A stretch of DNA of 61,546 nt from Vibrio agarilyticus (lineage in GTDB: Bacteria; Pseudomonadota; Gammaproteobacteria; Enterobacterales; Vibrionaceae), in the NCBI RefSeq assembly GCF_012641465.1, contig NZ_JABAIK010000022.1, positions 1 through 61,546 of the forward strand, given 5' to 3'. Positions within the stretch are counted from its first letter, which is position 1, and each line of letters opens with the position of its first letter. The notes below the pieces were generated by a model, which searched no databases, had not been told where the DNA came from, and was given only the letters and a program-made list of their open reading frames with translations. Position numbers and translations under genes: made by a program. This document shows, one piece after another, positions 35,600-47,860 of this stretch.

Positions 35600-36640
35600 A
35601 TGAAAATCCGTTTATTGGCTTTAAGCGCAACTGCGCTCTTCTCCCTAAGCAGCGTTGCTGCTGATTTGACTTTTTACCCAACCCAAGTTAATGGTTCAAT
35701 CCGTCACATGGATAACACCCCCAATCGTGACGTGACCGTGATTATTGATGTGCACGCAAAGTACACCAAAGAAAACGGTAAGAACAAGAAATTCAACGAA
35801 ACACTTCAGTTCTCACAATCGCAGGCATCATTTGCTGATCTGCTCACGCCGCTTCAATACAGCCGTGAGGAACTTGCGCAGTACACTACCAATGCAAAAG
35901 TTCGTGCCACAGGCAGCAATGAATTTGTGCAAAGTTTCGACCTGCCTTTTGACATCGCGAACGAAACCTATAAGCGAGCACAACCTGCTAGCATTGGTCA
36001 TGCCGCGCTGTTTCACGAGACGGTAGTCGACGCAGAAGGTCGTTACAAAAACTTTGATGTTCCAGCACTTTACGTGAACATTAACGGAACGTATGTTCCT
36101 GCAAAAAATGCACAACTTCATGCACCAAGCTTTGTTAAACACAACGGCCGCCACATGTTTAAAGTCGTGGTAACCGATATCGTTGATAACGTGATCGTAG
36201 GTTTTATCGAAGCAAAACAAAAAGTGACCTTTGAAAAGGCCGATTACTTTTTGAATGACGGCGATCGTATTCCTGTTTACTGGACAATGAAAGCTGAAAG
36301 CGAGCCTTCTTGCAACAGCGCGTGCCAAAACCAGACCGAGGCACACCTTAGCGTGAGCCAGGCTCAAGTAATTGGCGAAGGCAAACGTCGCTCTGACATC
36401 AAAGCGAAAAACGAGCATGGTGAGTTAATGGATTGGTTCCAATACAGCCAAGAAAATGGGGTTAACCTTGGTCTTGGTAACAAACCGCTTGGTCTGATTA
36501 AAGACGCTGACGTTGACGGTCGTTACTGGGTGTATGGCTCAGCCATCACTAAAGATGAAAATGCGGCAAACAGCAACAAACCCTATTACAGTAACGAGCA
36601 TAAAAACACGCCAGCGATGGCCGTCGCGATCGATTTGTAA
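35600..36640 (+). CDS. Secreted protein of unknown function under the c-di-GMP riboswitch
   Basis: 346 residues. A typical signal peptide (about 21 residues, ending S-V-A-A) is followed by a soluble domain with no membrane helix, lipobox or recognised family. It contains a short cysteine pair (C-N-S-A-C-Q-N) near residue 238. It may be secreted or periplasmic, perhaps involved in adhesion or matrix, since that is common for riboswitch targets of cyclic-di-GMP in Vibrio; this is inference. It is alone in its transcript and ends at a strong terminator. Confidence 0.8.
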   Translation: MKIRLLALSATALFSLSSVAADLTFYPTQVNGSIRHMDNTPNRDVTVIIDVHAKYTKENGKNKKFNETLQFSQSQASFADLLTPLQYSREELAQYTTNAKVRATGSNEFVQSFDLPFDIANETYKRAQPASIGHAALFHETVVDAEGRYKNFDVPALYVNINGTYVPAKNAQLHAPSFVKHNGRHMFKVVVTDIVDNVIVGFIEAKQKVTFEKADYFLNDGDRIPVYWTMKAESEPSCNSACQNQTEAHLSVSQAQVIGEGKRRSDIKAKNEHGELMDWFQYSQENGVNLGLGNKPLGLIKDADVDGRYWVYGSAITKDENAANSNKPYYSNEHKNTPAMAVAIDL

Positions 36641-36688
36641 GACGCGCTCTCGCCCGCAAGGCAACGTTATATAATGCACTCACTGATT

Positions 36689-36718
36689 AAAAGCACCACA
36701 CGATGTGGTGCTTTTTTA
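36689..36718 (+). terminator. Terminator of the secreted-protein gene
   Basis: AAAAGCACCAC and GTGGTGCTTTT pair around ACGAT, followed by further T. Confidence 0.93.
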
Positions 36719-36744
36719 TCATCAAATCTCGCAGCGCCTTGATA

Positions 36745-37632
36745 TTACGTTAGTGTAAACAGGTGCGCTTGCACACATCCGAGTACTGCACTTAACGCAG
36801 GCCCAGGATGATGACGCCGCGACACAACACAACCCACACTGGTCAACCAGCCACTTTTTTCATGACTAACTGGTAAAGCCACGAGCGACCCATCAACAAG
36901 CGCAGCTCGAACCAAACTCTCTGGCACATTGGCCCAACCCACCTTTTGCTTGACCCATTCGACCAGCGTCTCATGTCGGTTGGCATACCACAGTTCAGTA
37001 CTGATTCCGTAGGTAAACCACAGTTCTTCTTTATCCAGGCTGCGATGAACGCACTGACGATAACGCTTAAGATCGTTATCGCGAACGGTGGCTAATTGCG
37101 CCAACGGATGCTCAGGCGCTGCAATCGTTAGAAACCGCGTTTGCCCTAACAGATAAAAGTCCATATCCGGAAGCAATTCACCCGTCGCGTAGACGATCCC
37201 GATTTGGGCCCGCCCTTGCCGAATCAATGTGGGGATGTCAAAAGTCGAAACGCTCAAAACCTCAATGTTTGTGGTCGGAAAACGTGTCGATAATGCACCA
37301 ATTTCACGCAGAAACTCACTTGTGGGCAAACTTTCATCTACCGCAATAACCAACTCGTGCTCAGCGTCTTGCCTCAACGCTTCAATTTTTTGGTCGAAGT
37401 AGTGTGCTTGCTGCAAAATCGCCTGCGCAATGGGCAGTAGCGCCTGACCGCTTTCGGTTAACTGTGGTCGGTTTTTCTCGCGGCTGAATAACGTTTGATC
37501 AATCGCAATTTCTAAATTTGCAATCGCTTGGCTCACGCCAGACTGGGCGCGATTTAATCGCCGTGCCGCCGCAGAGAACGAGCCACTTTGGCATACTTCA
37601 ACAAATATTTTTAACTGCTCAATACTGTACAT
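36745..37632 (-). CDS. LysR-type transcriptional regulator
   Basis: 295 residues from the ATG at 37630-37632. The N-terminal helix-turn-helix (L-K-I-F-V-E-V-C-Q-S-G-S-F-S-A-A-A-R-R-L-N) and a LysR effector domain of two halves are clear. It is divergent from the PACE transporter across 150 bases, the standard arrangement in which the regulator controls the efflux gene. The effector is unknown. Confidence 0.94.
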   Translation of the reverse strand: MYSIEQLKIFVEVCQSGSFSAAARRLNRAQSGVSQAIANLEIAIDQTLFSREKNRPQLTESGQALLPIAQAILQQAHYFDQKIEALRQDAEHELVIAVDESLPTSEFLREIGALSTRFPTTNIEVLSVSTFDIPTLIRQGRAQIGIVYATGELLPDMDFYLLGQTRFLTIAAPEHPLAQLATVRDNDLKRYRQCVHRSLDKEELWFTYGISTELWYANRHETLVEWVKQKVGWANVPESLVRAALVDGSLVALPVSHEKSGWLTSVGCVVSRRHHPGPALSAVLGCVQAHLFTLT

Positions 37633-37782
37633 AGTCGACTTTAGCACTCATACCATCACATTATGTGATAGCTGTTAGTTTGGTTTTCATTTAGAGATCT
37701 CGATAATAGCCGCCACTATTTTTGATATTAAACGTACAGTGCGCCACTTTGTTGCCACACTATACGCTGTTTTGGAGTTTAT

Positions 37783-38235
37783 ATGAAACCAATCGAGCGT
37801 GTCTTTCACGCGGTATTATTTGAAGCACTCGCGATCACCTGTTCGGTTATTGGACTGGCCCTGTTCACCGACCATCAAGTAAGCGCACTATCAGGAACAA
37901 TGATAGTTGTCGCAACCATAGCAATGATGTGGAACTACGTTTTCAATTGGGGTTTTGACCGTTTTGTTCCTGGGGAGAAAACCGAGCGAAGCATTAAGAC
38001 GCGTATCATCCATGTGTTACTGTTTGAAGCCGGATTGCTGTTTGTCACCATTCCGGTGATGGCGATTTTGCTCAATGTGTCATTGTGGCAAGCCTTTTTG
38101 ATGGATATTAGCGTCACCATTTTTATTACTTGCTACGCCTTTGTTTATAACTTTGCGTATGACCATATTCGCGCTTATATTCTGCGTCGTCGCGGCGTTA
38201 TCTCCCTTGCGGCCGACGTTGAAACGGTTGGTTAG
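37783..38235 (+). CDS. PACE family multidrug efflux protein
   Basis: 150 residues with four membrane helices in two repeated pairs. Each half begins with a similar segment (R-V-F-H-A-V-L-F-E-A and R-I-I-H-V-L-L-F-E-A), the mark of the two-BTP-domain PACE family. Relatives such as AceI export chlorhexidine or polyamines. The divergent LysR gene should regulate it. Confidence 0.93.
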   Translation: MKPIERVFHAVLFEALAITCSVIGLALFTDHQVSALSGTMIVVATIAMMWNYVFNWGFDRFVPGEKTERSIKTRIIHVLLFEAGLLFVTIPVMAILLNVSLWQAFLMDISVTIFITCYAFVYNFAYDHIRAYILRRRGVISLAADVETVG

Positions 38236-38432
38236 CCCTCAGATTAAAATCTCTAAAAATCATACCGTTATTTTTCCTACCATTGACTGAACAGTCGCCA
38301 TCACCATGTCACTTAACTAAGCAATACGAAGGTGGTGATGGCCTCGTTTCAATGGCGCCGATTTCACGTCAACCGTTACTTGAGATCCACGTACTGCCCA
38401 TTGATGTTTCGTCCATGCCCCACTTTTTACTC

Positions 38433-38561
38433 TATACCCGTCCTATTTGAAGTTGCAGCGGTGTTGACGGGCACTCACAAACCTCATCACATAGCTCATC
38501 TATGCTCAGAGGCTTTGTTCGCTGGTCGCCTACCTGCATCTTCAAGTTGTTTGGGTATATA
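38433..38561 (-). repeat. ERIC element copy F, reverse orientation
   Basis: TATACCCGTCCTATTTGAAGTTGC at one end and GATGCAGGTAGGC read backwards at the other (TTCAAGTTGTTTGGGTATA). It is 129 bases, a nearly full-length copy in the 420-base gap between the PACE gene and the MFS gene; the rest of that gap shows nothing clear. Confidence 0.92.
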
Positions 38562-38658
38562 TAATTAATGAAATCGATAACGAATATAAATCCATTCGAT
38601 TTCACTGATTATTAATACGTCGCTATGCTAAAGGCTGATTTAACCTAGGAATATCAGT

Positions 38659-39897
38659 ATGCTTTCCGATCAGTTTTCAACGTCACTGTGGGCTAATCAC
38701 ACATACACTCGCTTATTTAGCGCGCAAGTCATTTCACTTATTGGGACAGGAATGAGCTCTGTCTGCCTTGCGTTATTAGCGTATGATTTAGCGGGAGACG
38801 ATGCCAGTCGTGTACTTGCGACGGTATTTGCGCTAAAGATGATCACTTATATCGTCTTTGCACCGCTCATTACGCAATGGGTTCAACATTGGCCCAAGCG
38901 ACCTACTTTAGTGACACTCGACCTACTGCGCGCCATGACATTTTTAGCACTGCCATTGGTCAATGCGGTTTGGCAGGTCTACCTACTCATTGTTCTGATT
39001 AATCTTTGCTCTGCCGCCTTTACGCCACTGTATCAAGCGACTTTGCCACAGGTGGTCACCCGCTCGGAAGATTACGCCAAGGCACTCTCTTTTAGCCGAA
39101 TTGCCTATGATTGTGAGCAAATTATCAGCCCGATCTTAACCGCCTTACTTCTCGGCTGGCTCAGCTTTCGCACCCTTTTTGCGTTTGACGCCGCAACATT
39201 TTTACTCTCCGGATTGCTGATTATGTCGTGTCGACTTCCTGGTTCGAAGCCCACTAATTCCAGTCCTCAAGCACCCACCCACACTCGCAAATTGACCGCA
39301 GGGCTATCTGATTATCTCAAACAGCGTCAACTTCGCTCACTTTGGTTTGCTTACCTTGCGGTAGCGGCAGCCAGTGCAATGGTTCTGGTCAATACCGTGG
39401 TTTACGTTCACCAAGTCCTGCATGGCGATGAGCGTGAAACGGCGGTTGCGATGTTACTTGTCGGCATAGGCTCCATCGCCACAGCGCTGAAATTACCAAC
39501 ATGGCTGCGTGATCGCACGCCGAATCGATTTCATCTGTTGGGGATTAGCATTATCGGGATGGCGCTCGTGCTTGGCGCGCAACTACCGAGTTGGTTTGGC
39601 TTTGCTGTGGTGTCAGTAGCGCTGGGGGTCGGTATGTCATTAATTCAAACAACCTCTGGCCTCATCATTCAAAAAGCCGCAGACAAACATGATGCCAGTG
39701 CATACTTTGCGGCCCACTTTTCGCTCACGCATTTTTGGTGGCTCATCACTTATTTAATTGCAGGAATGACTGCGCAGCAATGGGGACTCGATGGTGCGTT
39801 TTGGTCAATGTTACTTCTTTGCTCACTTAGCGCGATCATGGTTTGGATTACGCAGCGCACGCCGTTGGCGAATAACCGCGATGCCAGTACGTCTTAG
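38659..39897 (+). CDS. MFS transporter
   Basis: 412 residues with about twelve membrane helices. The first half has V-I-S-L-I-G-T-G-M-S-S-V and the second G-I-G-S-I-A-T-A-L-K, typical of the drug or siderophore exporter branch (EntS-like). The substrate cannot be told. Promoter elements could not be placed. Confidence 0.88.
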   Translation: MLSDQFSTSLWANHTYTRLFSAQVISLIGTGMSSVCLALLAYDLAGDDASRVLATVFALKMITYIVFAPLITQWVQHWPKRPTLVTLDLLRAMTFLALPLVNAVWQVYLLIVLINLCSAAFTPLYQATLPQVVTRSEDYAKALSFSRIAYDCEQIISPILTALLLGWLSFRTLFAFDAATFLLSGLLIMSCRLPGSKPTNSSPQAPTHTRKLTAGLSDYLKQRQLRSLWFAYLAVAAASAMVLVNTVVYVHQVLHGDERETAVAMLLVGIGSIATALKLPTWLRDRTPNRFHLLGISIIGMALVLGAQLPSWFGFAVVSVALGVGMSLIQTTSGLIIQKAADKHDASAYFAAHFSLTHFWWLITYLIAGMTAQQWGLDGAFWSMLLLCSLSAIMVWITQRTPLANNRDASTS

Positions 39898-39999
39898 TAT
39901 CAAATCCAAGACTTCACGCCATCCCAGTCTAGCTCAACTTGTAAAGCTTTCAGACCAGATCAGAATTAAGAAGCGTGATAATGCAGAAGGAGCATCGCC

Positions 40000-40203
40000 A
40001 TGGCAGATAAAGATCTGGTCAACTTCAATGAAGAGTATGAACTGAACTACTGTTTACGCAGTGCAGGAAAACGACAGACTCAATCCAACCGTAGCACCTT
40101 GGTCGAGCTTGGTCATCAAGTCAAACAGCAGTTGGGCAAGCGTTCGCTTACCCACCATGAAGTCAATGATGCGATTAAAGGCAATGAGGATTTGTTTGAT
40201 TAA
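40000..40203 (+). CDS. Small conserved hypothetical protein
   Basis: 67 residues, hydrophilic, no membrane helix. A good ribosome site (GGAG, spacing about 7) precedes the ATG, and the reading frame (M-A-D-K-D-L-V-N-F-N-E-E-Y) looks like a genuine protein, probably a Vibrio-specific one. Function unknown. It lies just after the MFS gene on the same strand, 100 bases downstream. Confidence 0.72.
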   Translation: MADKDLVNFNEEYELNYCLRSAGKRQTQSNRSTLVELGHQVKQQLGKRSLTHHEVNDAIKGNEDLFD

Positions 40204-40240
40204 TCATGCCCGCGCTGGCTGTAATCAACCGCTGTCGTCG

Positions 40241-40999
40241 TTAAGAGGATGGCGGGGTCACGTCAGCGTCAGGCACCAGTGTTTCCTTGAGATACGCCGA
40301 AAAACGTTGCCACGATTTTTTATCGGCTTGTTCATGGTAGCGCGGAGAACCAATCACTGAAAATGCATGAGGTGCACCGCTGTAGGTTGCCATTTCATGA
40401 ACAATACCCGCCTTTTCAAGCTCCTGAGCTAATAGAGCGAAATCTGTCATGGGCACCGCTTTATCCGCGGTTCCGTGAAATATCACCACTTCGCCGGACG
40501 TGTCCGTGTAACTTTGCCCTTCAGGGGTTTTTAACCCACCATGAAAACTGATAAAGCTCTGCATTGGGACACCAGCACGTGCCATTTCTAGTGCAACTGC
40601 ACCACCAAAGCAATAACCTACAACCGCGGCATTATTGCGATTGCCGCCTAAGGTCACCGCATGCTCAAGACTTGCCGCCATTAGCGCCCGCATTTTGACA
40701 CGGTCTTTATATAGTGCTTGGGTCATTGCTCGTTTGTCTTCGAGCTTTTGTGGCCGAACGCCTTTGCCGTAAAGATCAACCGCAAACACACTATAACCTT
40801 GCTCATTGAGCATGGCTGCGCGAGTTTTCTCGTAGTTGGTCAAGCCATCCCAGTCATGCACAATAACAACCAATGGCGCTTTCTCACCAGCATCAAGATA
40901 GTACCCTTGATAGGGACTCCCATTCACAAAGTAGTCGCTGGTTTGACCCATCGCATTGAAAGAGAGTGCGGTAAACATCGTTATGATCCATTTCAACAT
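40241..40999 (-). CDS. Dienelactone hydrolase family protein, exported
   Basis: 252 residues with an N-terminal signal-like segment (about 18 residues, ending A-M-G-Q). The alpha/beta-hydrolase core has the nucleophile cysteine in G-Y-C-F-G-G, D in G-T-A-D-K and H in A-P-H-A-F, the usual triad of the family. Its substrate is unknown; the signal peptide suggests periplasmic location. Confidence 0.9.
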   Translation of the reverse strand: MLKWIITMFTALSFNAMGQTSDYFVNGSPYQGYYLDAGEKAPLVVIVHDWDGLTNYEKTRAAMLNEQGYSVFAVDLYGKGVRPQKLEDKRAMTQALYKDRVKMRALMAASLEHAVTLGGNRNNAAVVGYCFGGAVALEMARAGVPMQSFISFHGGLKTPEGQSYTDTSGEVVIFHGTADKAVPMTDFALLAQELEKAGIVHEMATYSGAPHAFSVIGSPRYHEQADKKSWQRFSAYLKETLVPDADVTPPSS

Positions 41000-41051
41000 G
41001 TTAATTTCCTTATATTGACTTCCTTACACGTGTTCAATTCCCTACTGCTCG

Positions 41052-43046
41052 TTACGGGTTCGAACCTTTGCCACGCCCCTTACTCGGGAATGATTTGGCT
41101 TGAGAGCGGCGGCGTCCACTTGCGCCCTTGCGCTTAAATACGGCTTTCTCAACTGGCGGCAACGCTCGCAAAGCGTCGGGTACAGGCCCCTGTTTTACCG
41201 TATTGATTAACTGCGTAATTTGCGCTTCTAGCGCCTGCATAAAAGGTTGATAGGGTTGGTCGCGCTCTGCCATTCCTTGTAATTGGTGCTCCCATTGCGC
41301 CGTCATATCAGGATAACTCGCCTCTTGAGGAAGCGCATGAATCAGCCCTCTTCCCGCAGCGGAACTGATAATGCTTTTGCCCTGACGCTGCAGTAACTGA
41401 CGTTTAAATAATGTATCTAAAATTCCCGCGCGAGTTGCCTCCGTGCCCAAGCCGTCTGTTTCGCGTAATATCGATTTTAGACCTTTATCATGAACATAGC
41501 GTGCGATTCCGGTCATTGCTTGCAACAAAGTCGCCTCGGAGAATGGTTTTGGCGGCTCAGTTTTTCGCGCGCGGATCGCCCCTTCACGGCACGTTAACGT
41601 GGTTCCTTTTGCTAAAGGAGGCACACTGTCTACGCCATCTTCTTCCTGACGTGCCTGTTTGCCGAGTAGTGCTCGCCAACCGGGTTCGATTAATTGCCGC
41701 CCTTTGGCCACGAATACGCCACCTGCAATATCAAAAACCAATTTAGCGTCGGCATAAATCGCTTTGGGGTAAAACTGGATCAGATATTGGCGCGCAATTA
41801 ACTGATAAATATTCAACTCGTAGGAAGAAAGAACCGCTGAACTCAGCGTCTTCGGCGTAGGGATGATGGCATGGTGCGCATCGACTTTACTGTCGTTCCA
41901 TGCTTTTGAGCGTAAACTCAAGTTCGCGCCACTGACTGCCGAGGCTAAAGCATCTGCATTATGGGCTATGGCGTTACTCACATCACGGGCTTGAGCAAAG
42001 TGGTCGTTGGGAAGATAGCGGCAATCAGAGCGTGGGTAAGTAATCAGCTTATGTTTTTCATACAGAGATTGGCAGACGTCTAACACTTGCTGGGCGCTCA
42101 TTGAAAAACGCTTGGAAGCATCGATTTGCAAAGCAGAGAGCGAATAAGGCAATGGCGCGCTTTGTGGCGTCTGTTTGTGCTCGGCTTCGGTCACCACTGC
42201 AGGCTGACCTTTTATTCGTGCCGCTACATTTTCAACCAACTTTAAATTTAGAACTCGACCTTCCTCATCTTGCCATGGTCGACACGCTTCACTTGGCTTC
42301 CAGCGCGCGCGGATCTCTATTGGGGAAGCATCGGCTGCGGCAGATGGCGGGGTATAAGGCAATAACGCGTCAAGGGTAAAATAGTCTTTTGCAATAAACG
42401 CCTCTATTTCTTCATCACGACGCACCACCAGTCCTAAAACGGGGGTTTGTACTCGGCCAACAGACAACACGCCTTGATAGCCCGCTTTTTTTCCCAATAA
42501 GGTATAGGCCCGTGACATATTCATTCCATAGAGCCAATCGGCGCGAGAACGAGCCAGCGCCGAGATCGACAGCGGAATAAAATCCCGATTACTGCGCAAT
42601 TGCTCGAGAGCACGCTTCACGGCTGGCAAATTTAAGTCACTGATAAGCAATCGTTGAGCGGCATTTTTTTTGCTTTGACTGAGCTTGCAATAATCAAGCA
42701 CCTCATCCACCAGCAATTGGCCTTCTCGGTCAGGGTCACCTGCATGGATCACTTGCGTTGCTTGCTTAAGCAACTTGCGCACCACGGTCAATTGTTTGCT
42801 GGCACTGCTGCGCGGTCGCAATTGCCATTGATGAGGCACAATCGGTAAATCAGCCAGATCCCAGCGCTTGTAGCGTTCATCGTACGCGTCGGGTTCAACT
42901 TGCTCTAATAAATGCCCAATGCACCAAGTGACAATGTTGCCGTCACCACACTGAATAAAGCCCGTTTCATTTTTTTTCGGGCCGGGTAACGCCGCAGCAA
43001 TGGCTCGGCCTAAACTGGGTTTTTCGGCAATAAAGAGACGGGTCAT
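41052..43046 (-). CDS. topB: DNA topoisomerase III
   Basis: 664 residues from the ATG at 43044-43046 ([13 protein letters not shown]). A type IA topoisomerase that decatenates DNA. It has the Toprim motif [10 protein letters not shown], and the catalytic tyrosine in I-T-Y-P-R-S-D. The C-terminal part is basic (R-R-S-Q-A-K-S-F) and lacks clear zinc fingers, as for E. coli TopB. It lies close to ydjA, as in E. coli. Confidence 0.96.
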   Translation of the reverse strand: MTRLFIAEKPSLGRAIAAALPGPKKNETGFIQCGDGNIVTWCIGHLLEQVEPDAYDERYKRWDLADLPIVPHQWQLRPRSSASKQLTVVRKLLKQATQVIHAGDPDREGQLLVDEVLDYCKLSQSKKNAAQRLLISDLNLPAVKRALEQLRSNRDFIPLSISALARSRADWLYGMNMSRAYTLLGKKAGYQGVLSVGRVQTPVLGLVVRRDEEIEAFIAKDYFTLDALLPYTPPSAAADASPIEIRARWKPSEACRPWQDEEGRVLNLKLVENVAARIKGQPAVVTEAEHKQTPQSAPLPYSLSALQIDASKRFSMSAQQVLDVCQSLYEKHKLITYPRSDCRYLPNDHFAQARDVSNAIAHNADALASAVSGANLSLRSKAWNDSKVDAHHAIIPTPKTLSSAVLSSYELNIYQLIARQYLIQFYPKAIYADAKLVFDIAGGVFVAKGRQLIEPGWRALLGKQARQEEDGVDSVPPLAKGTTLTCREGAIRARKTEPPKPFSEATLLQAMTGIARYVHDKGLKSILRETDGLGTEATRAGILDTLFKRQLLQRQGKSIISSAAGRGLIHALPQEASYPDMTAQWEHQLQGMAERDQPYQPFMQALEAQITQLINTVKQGPVPDALRALPPVEKAVFKRKGASGRRRSQAKSFPSKGRGKGSNP

Positions 43047-43135
43047 CGTCATAAAACTCACACTGTTACACTGCGCTCACCTTACCGAAAAAGCCTTAAC
43101 GACGCCATCAAAACTGTATATTTAACCAGTTGTCA

Positions 43136-43684
43136 CTATAAAAATTCAACAAATTGAGAAAGATCGCGCTCTGGTGGGCTCATTGGCGTCGTTTCTGGAG
43201 TCCCTAAATAGAGGAAACCAACAATTTCATCGTCTCCTTGCACGCCAAATGCCTCGCGAACACTTGGGTGAAACATCCAATTGCCAGATCGCCAAAATCC
43301 TTGAAACCCTTGTGCCACCGCGGCCATTTGCATCGCCTCTACCGCGCAAGCGGCTGACCAGTGCTGCTCGACAGCAGGGACTTTGGGGTGTGATTTGACC
43401 TTGGCTATTACTGTGATCACCATCGGGGCGCGAAAAGGCGCGTGCTTGGCTTTTTCAAGAACCGCCGCTTCACTGTCATCACTTTGCGCCGCAGCCAATA
43501 AAATCGCTGCCAGTTTCTTGCGCCCGTCTCCCTGCGCAATAACAAATTTCCACGGGGTTAAATTACCATGATCGGGCGCGCGCAAACCCGCGCGAATGAT
43601 ATTTTCAAGCGCCTTACCTTCGGGTGCGGGCTCTTTGAGCTTACCCATTGAGCGGCGGTTAAGTAATAATTCTAATGCATCCAT
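43136..43684 (-). CDS. ydjA: Nitroreductase family protein YdjA
   Basis: 182 residues from the ATG at 43682-43684, which has an AGGAG site five bases upstream. The FMN-binding R-R-S-M-G-K start, the A-P-D-H-G-N-L-T-P-W-K-F segment and the C-terminal G-F-L-Y-L-G-T-P match the YdjA/Frm2 branch. It is likely co-transcribed with fadH upstream (27 bases). Confidence 0.95.
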   Translation of the reverse strand: MDALELLLNRRSMGKLKEPAPEGKALENIIRAGLRAPDHGNLTPWKFVIAQGDGRKKLAAILLAAAQSDDSEAAVLEKAKHAPFRAPMVITVIAKVKSHPKVPAVEQHWSAACAVEAMQMAAVAQGFQGFWRSGNWMFHPSVREAFGVQGDDEIVGFLYLGTPETTPMSPPERDLSQFVEFL

Positions 43685-43711
43685 GTACACTCCTGTGACA
43701 TCAGTTTCAAC

Positions 43712-45754
<2,043 letters not shown>

Positions 45755-45948
45755 TTACTATCCTGGTCTGACCAGACTATTCAGTGCAAGGTGAAAAATC
45801 AAATGTTCATTTACATATTTGCAACATAGCGCAAAATTGAATGCCAACTGCTAGAATCGCGTGGTAAGCTTTGAAAAGTTGTTAGTTTTTGGGGTGTTAC
45901 CGACACTCAGCCGACACAGGCACCATGTGTACGGATTACGGAGAAAAA

Positions 45949-47799
45949 ATGAAAACGATATTTCGCTTTATCGGAATGATTTTTAAGGGAATTTGGAAAA
46001 CGCTAACCTTTGTTAGAGTCGCGCTTGCCAATTTGCTATTTTTACTCATTCTCGCGGTGGTTTATTTCGCAGTCTTTCATGGTGAGGAAGCCCCTGTTGG
46101 CATGACCACGCCTTCAGCACTGGTGCTCGATTTAAGTGGCCCTATTGTCGAACAGCGAACGTATGTTGATCCAATGGAATCAATCACAGGTCCCCTGCTA
46201 GGTGGCGAGCTACCAAAAGAAAATGTGATGTTTGATGTGGTTGATACCATTCGCCATGCCATCGACGATCCCAACATACTGGGTTTGGTTCTATCGCTCA
46301 AAGATATGTCGGAGACGAACTTAACCAAACTGCGCTACATTGCCAAAGCAATTGAGGAATTTAAAGCCTCAGGCAAAACCGTCATTGCAGTTGGTGGCTT
46401 CTACAGCCAAAGCCAATATTATCTTGCAAGCTATGCCGATCATATCTACATGGCACCCGATGGCGGCGTGCTAATCAAAGGTTATGGCGCATACACGCTC
46501 TACTATAAAACTCTATTAGAAAAGCTCGATGTCACGACCCACGTATTTCGTGTTGGTAGCTACAAATCCGCAATTGAGCCTTTCATTCGTACCGATATGT
46601 CAGATGAAGCTCGAGCCTCAGCCACACGCTGGCTTAATCAGCTTTGGGGGGCCTATGTCGACGATGTCGCAACTAACCGTCAGATCAAAGCGGCCAGTTT
46701 AAACCCCACAATGGCGCAGTTTCTCGCGGAACTGAAAGCAGTCAATGGCGATATCGCGCAACTGGCACTCAATCTTAAACTGGTTGACTCACTCGCCAGT
46801 CAAGAACAGGTCACCGACGCACTTATCGAAAAATTTGGTAGCGATGGCCAACATGGGTTTAACCAGATCAGTTACTACGACTATCGCCCCATGATGATGC
46901 CAAACGTTGAGCAGCACGGCAGTGACATCGCGGTTGTTGTCGCCAGCGGCGCTATCATGGATGGTAATCAACCACGGGGGACTGTGGGGGGTGAAAGTAC
47001 GGCGAAATTACTGCGTGAAGCGCGCTTTGATGACCGAGTGAAAGCCGTAGTGCTGCGTGTCGATAGCCCAGGAGGCAGCGCCTTCGCTTCTGAAGTGATT
47101 CGTAACGAAGTCGTGGCACTCAGAAATGCGGGCAAGCCAGTCGTGGTTTCCATGTCCAGCGTTGCTGCATCTGGTGGCTATTGGATTTCAGTGAATGCTG
47201 ACAAAATTATTGCTCAGCCCACCACGTTAACAGGCTCTATCGGCATTTTTAGTGTGATCACCACCTTTGAAAAAGGGTTAAAAACGCTAGGCATTAATTC
47301 TGATGGGGTTGGCACCACGATTTTTTCAGGCCAAGGACTGACAACAGGGTTATCCAGCGGCATGAGTGATGCGATTCAACTCGGCATCGAGCACGGCTAC
47401 CAGCGTTTTACTCAATTAGTCTCTCAAGGGCGCGCACTTTCCATCGAACAAGTCGATAAGTTAGCCCAAGGGCAAGTTTGGACGGGTGAAGATGCCCTCA
47501 AGTTAGGCTTAGTTGATATGTTGGGTGATTTTGATACTGCGGTTGAAACTGCCGCTGAGCTGGCAAAACTGGAAAGCTACAACCTATATTGGGTGGAGGA
47601 ACCATTATCACCAGCGGAAATCTTCTTACAAGAATTTACCAGCCAAGTTCGCGCATCACTGGGTTTAGACATTCGCGCATTAGTGCCTAAATCAATGCAG
47701 CCTGTCGTCAACCAAGTTGGCCATGATCTTAATATAATGAGCCAATTTAATGATCCAAAAGGGCATTATTCACTTTGTTTGACCTGCACTAGCGAATAA
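45949..47799 (+). CDS. sppA: Signal peptide peptidase SppA (67 kDa type)
   Basis: 616 residues from the ATG at 45949, preceded by GGAG; the upstream GTG at 45889 lacks one. One membrane helix near residues 22-45, then two S49 protease halves. The catalytic lysine is in G-S-Y-K-S-A-I-E-P-F (first half) and the serine in T-L-T-G-S-I-G-I-F (second half). It digests cleaved signal peptides in the inner membrane. ansA follows 61 bases later. Confidence 0.96.
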   Translation: MKTIFRFIGMIFKGIWKTLTFVRVALANLLFLLILAVVYFAVFHGEEAPVGMTTPSALVLDLSGPIVEQRTYVDPMESITGPLLGGELPKENVMFDVVDTIRHAIDDPNILGLVLSLKDMSETNLTKLRYIAKAIEEFKASGKTVIAVGGFYSQSQYYLASYADHIYMAPDGGVLIKGYGAYTLYYKTLLEKLDVTTHVFRVGSYKSAIEPFIRTDMSDEARASATRWLNQLWGAYVDDVATNRQIKAASLNPTMAQFLAELKAVNGDIAQLALNLKLVDSLASQEQVTDALIEKFGSDGQHGFNQISYYDYRPMMMPNVEQHGSDIAVVVASGAIMDGNQPRGTVGGESTAKLLREARFDDRVKAVVLRVDSPGGSAFASEVIRNEVVALRNAGKPVVVSMSSVAASGGYWISVNADKIIAQPTTLTGSIGIFSVITTFEKGLKTLGINSDGVGTTIFSGQGLTTGLSSGMSDAIQLGIEHGYQRFTQLVSQGRALSIEQVDKLAQGQVWTGEDALKLGLVDMLGDFDTAVETAAELAKLESYNLYWVEEPLSPAEIFLQEFTSQVRASLGLDIRALVPKSMQPVVNQVGHDLNIMSQFNDPKGHYSLCLTCTSE

Positions 47800-47860
47800 T
47801 TCCATAATATGAACTTTTCGAGGGCGCGGCAGCGCGCCCTTAATTGGGTAATCTGAGTTC

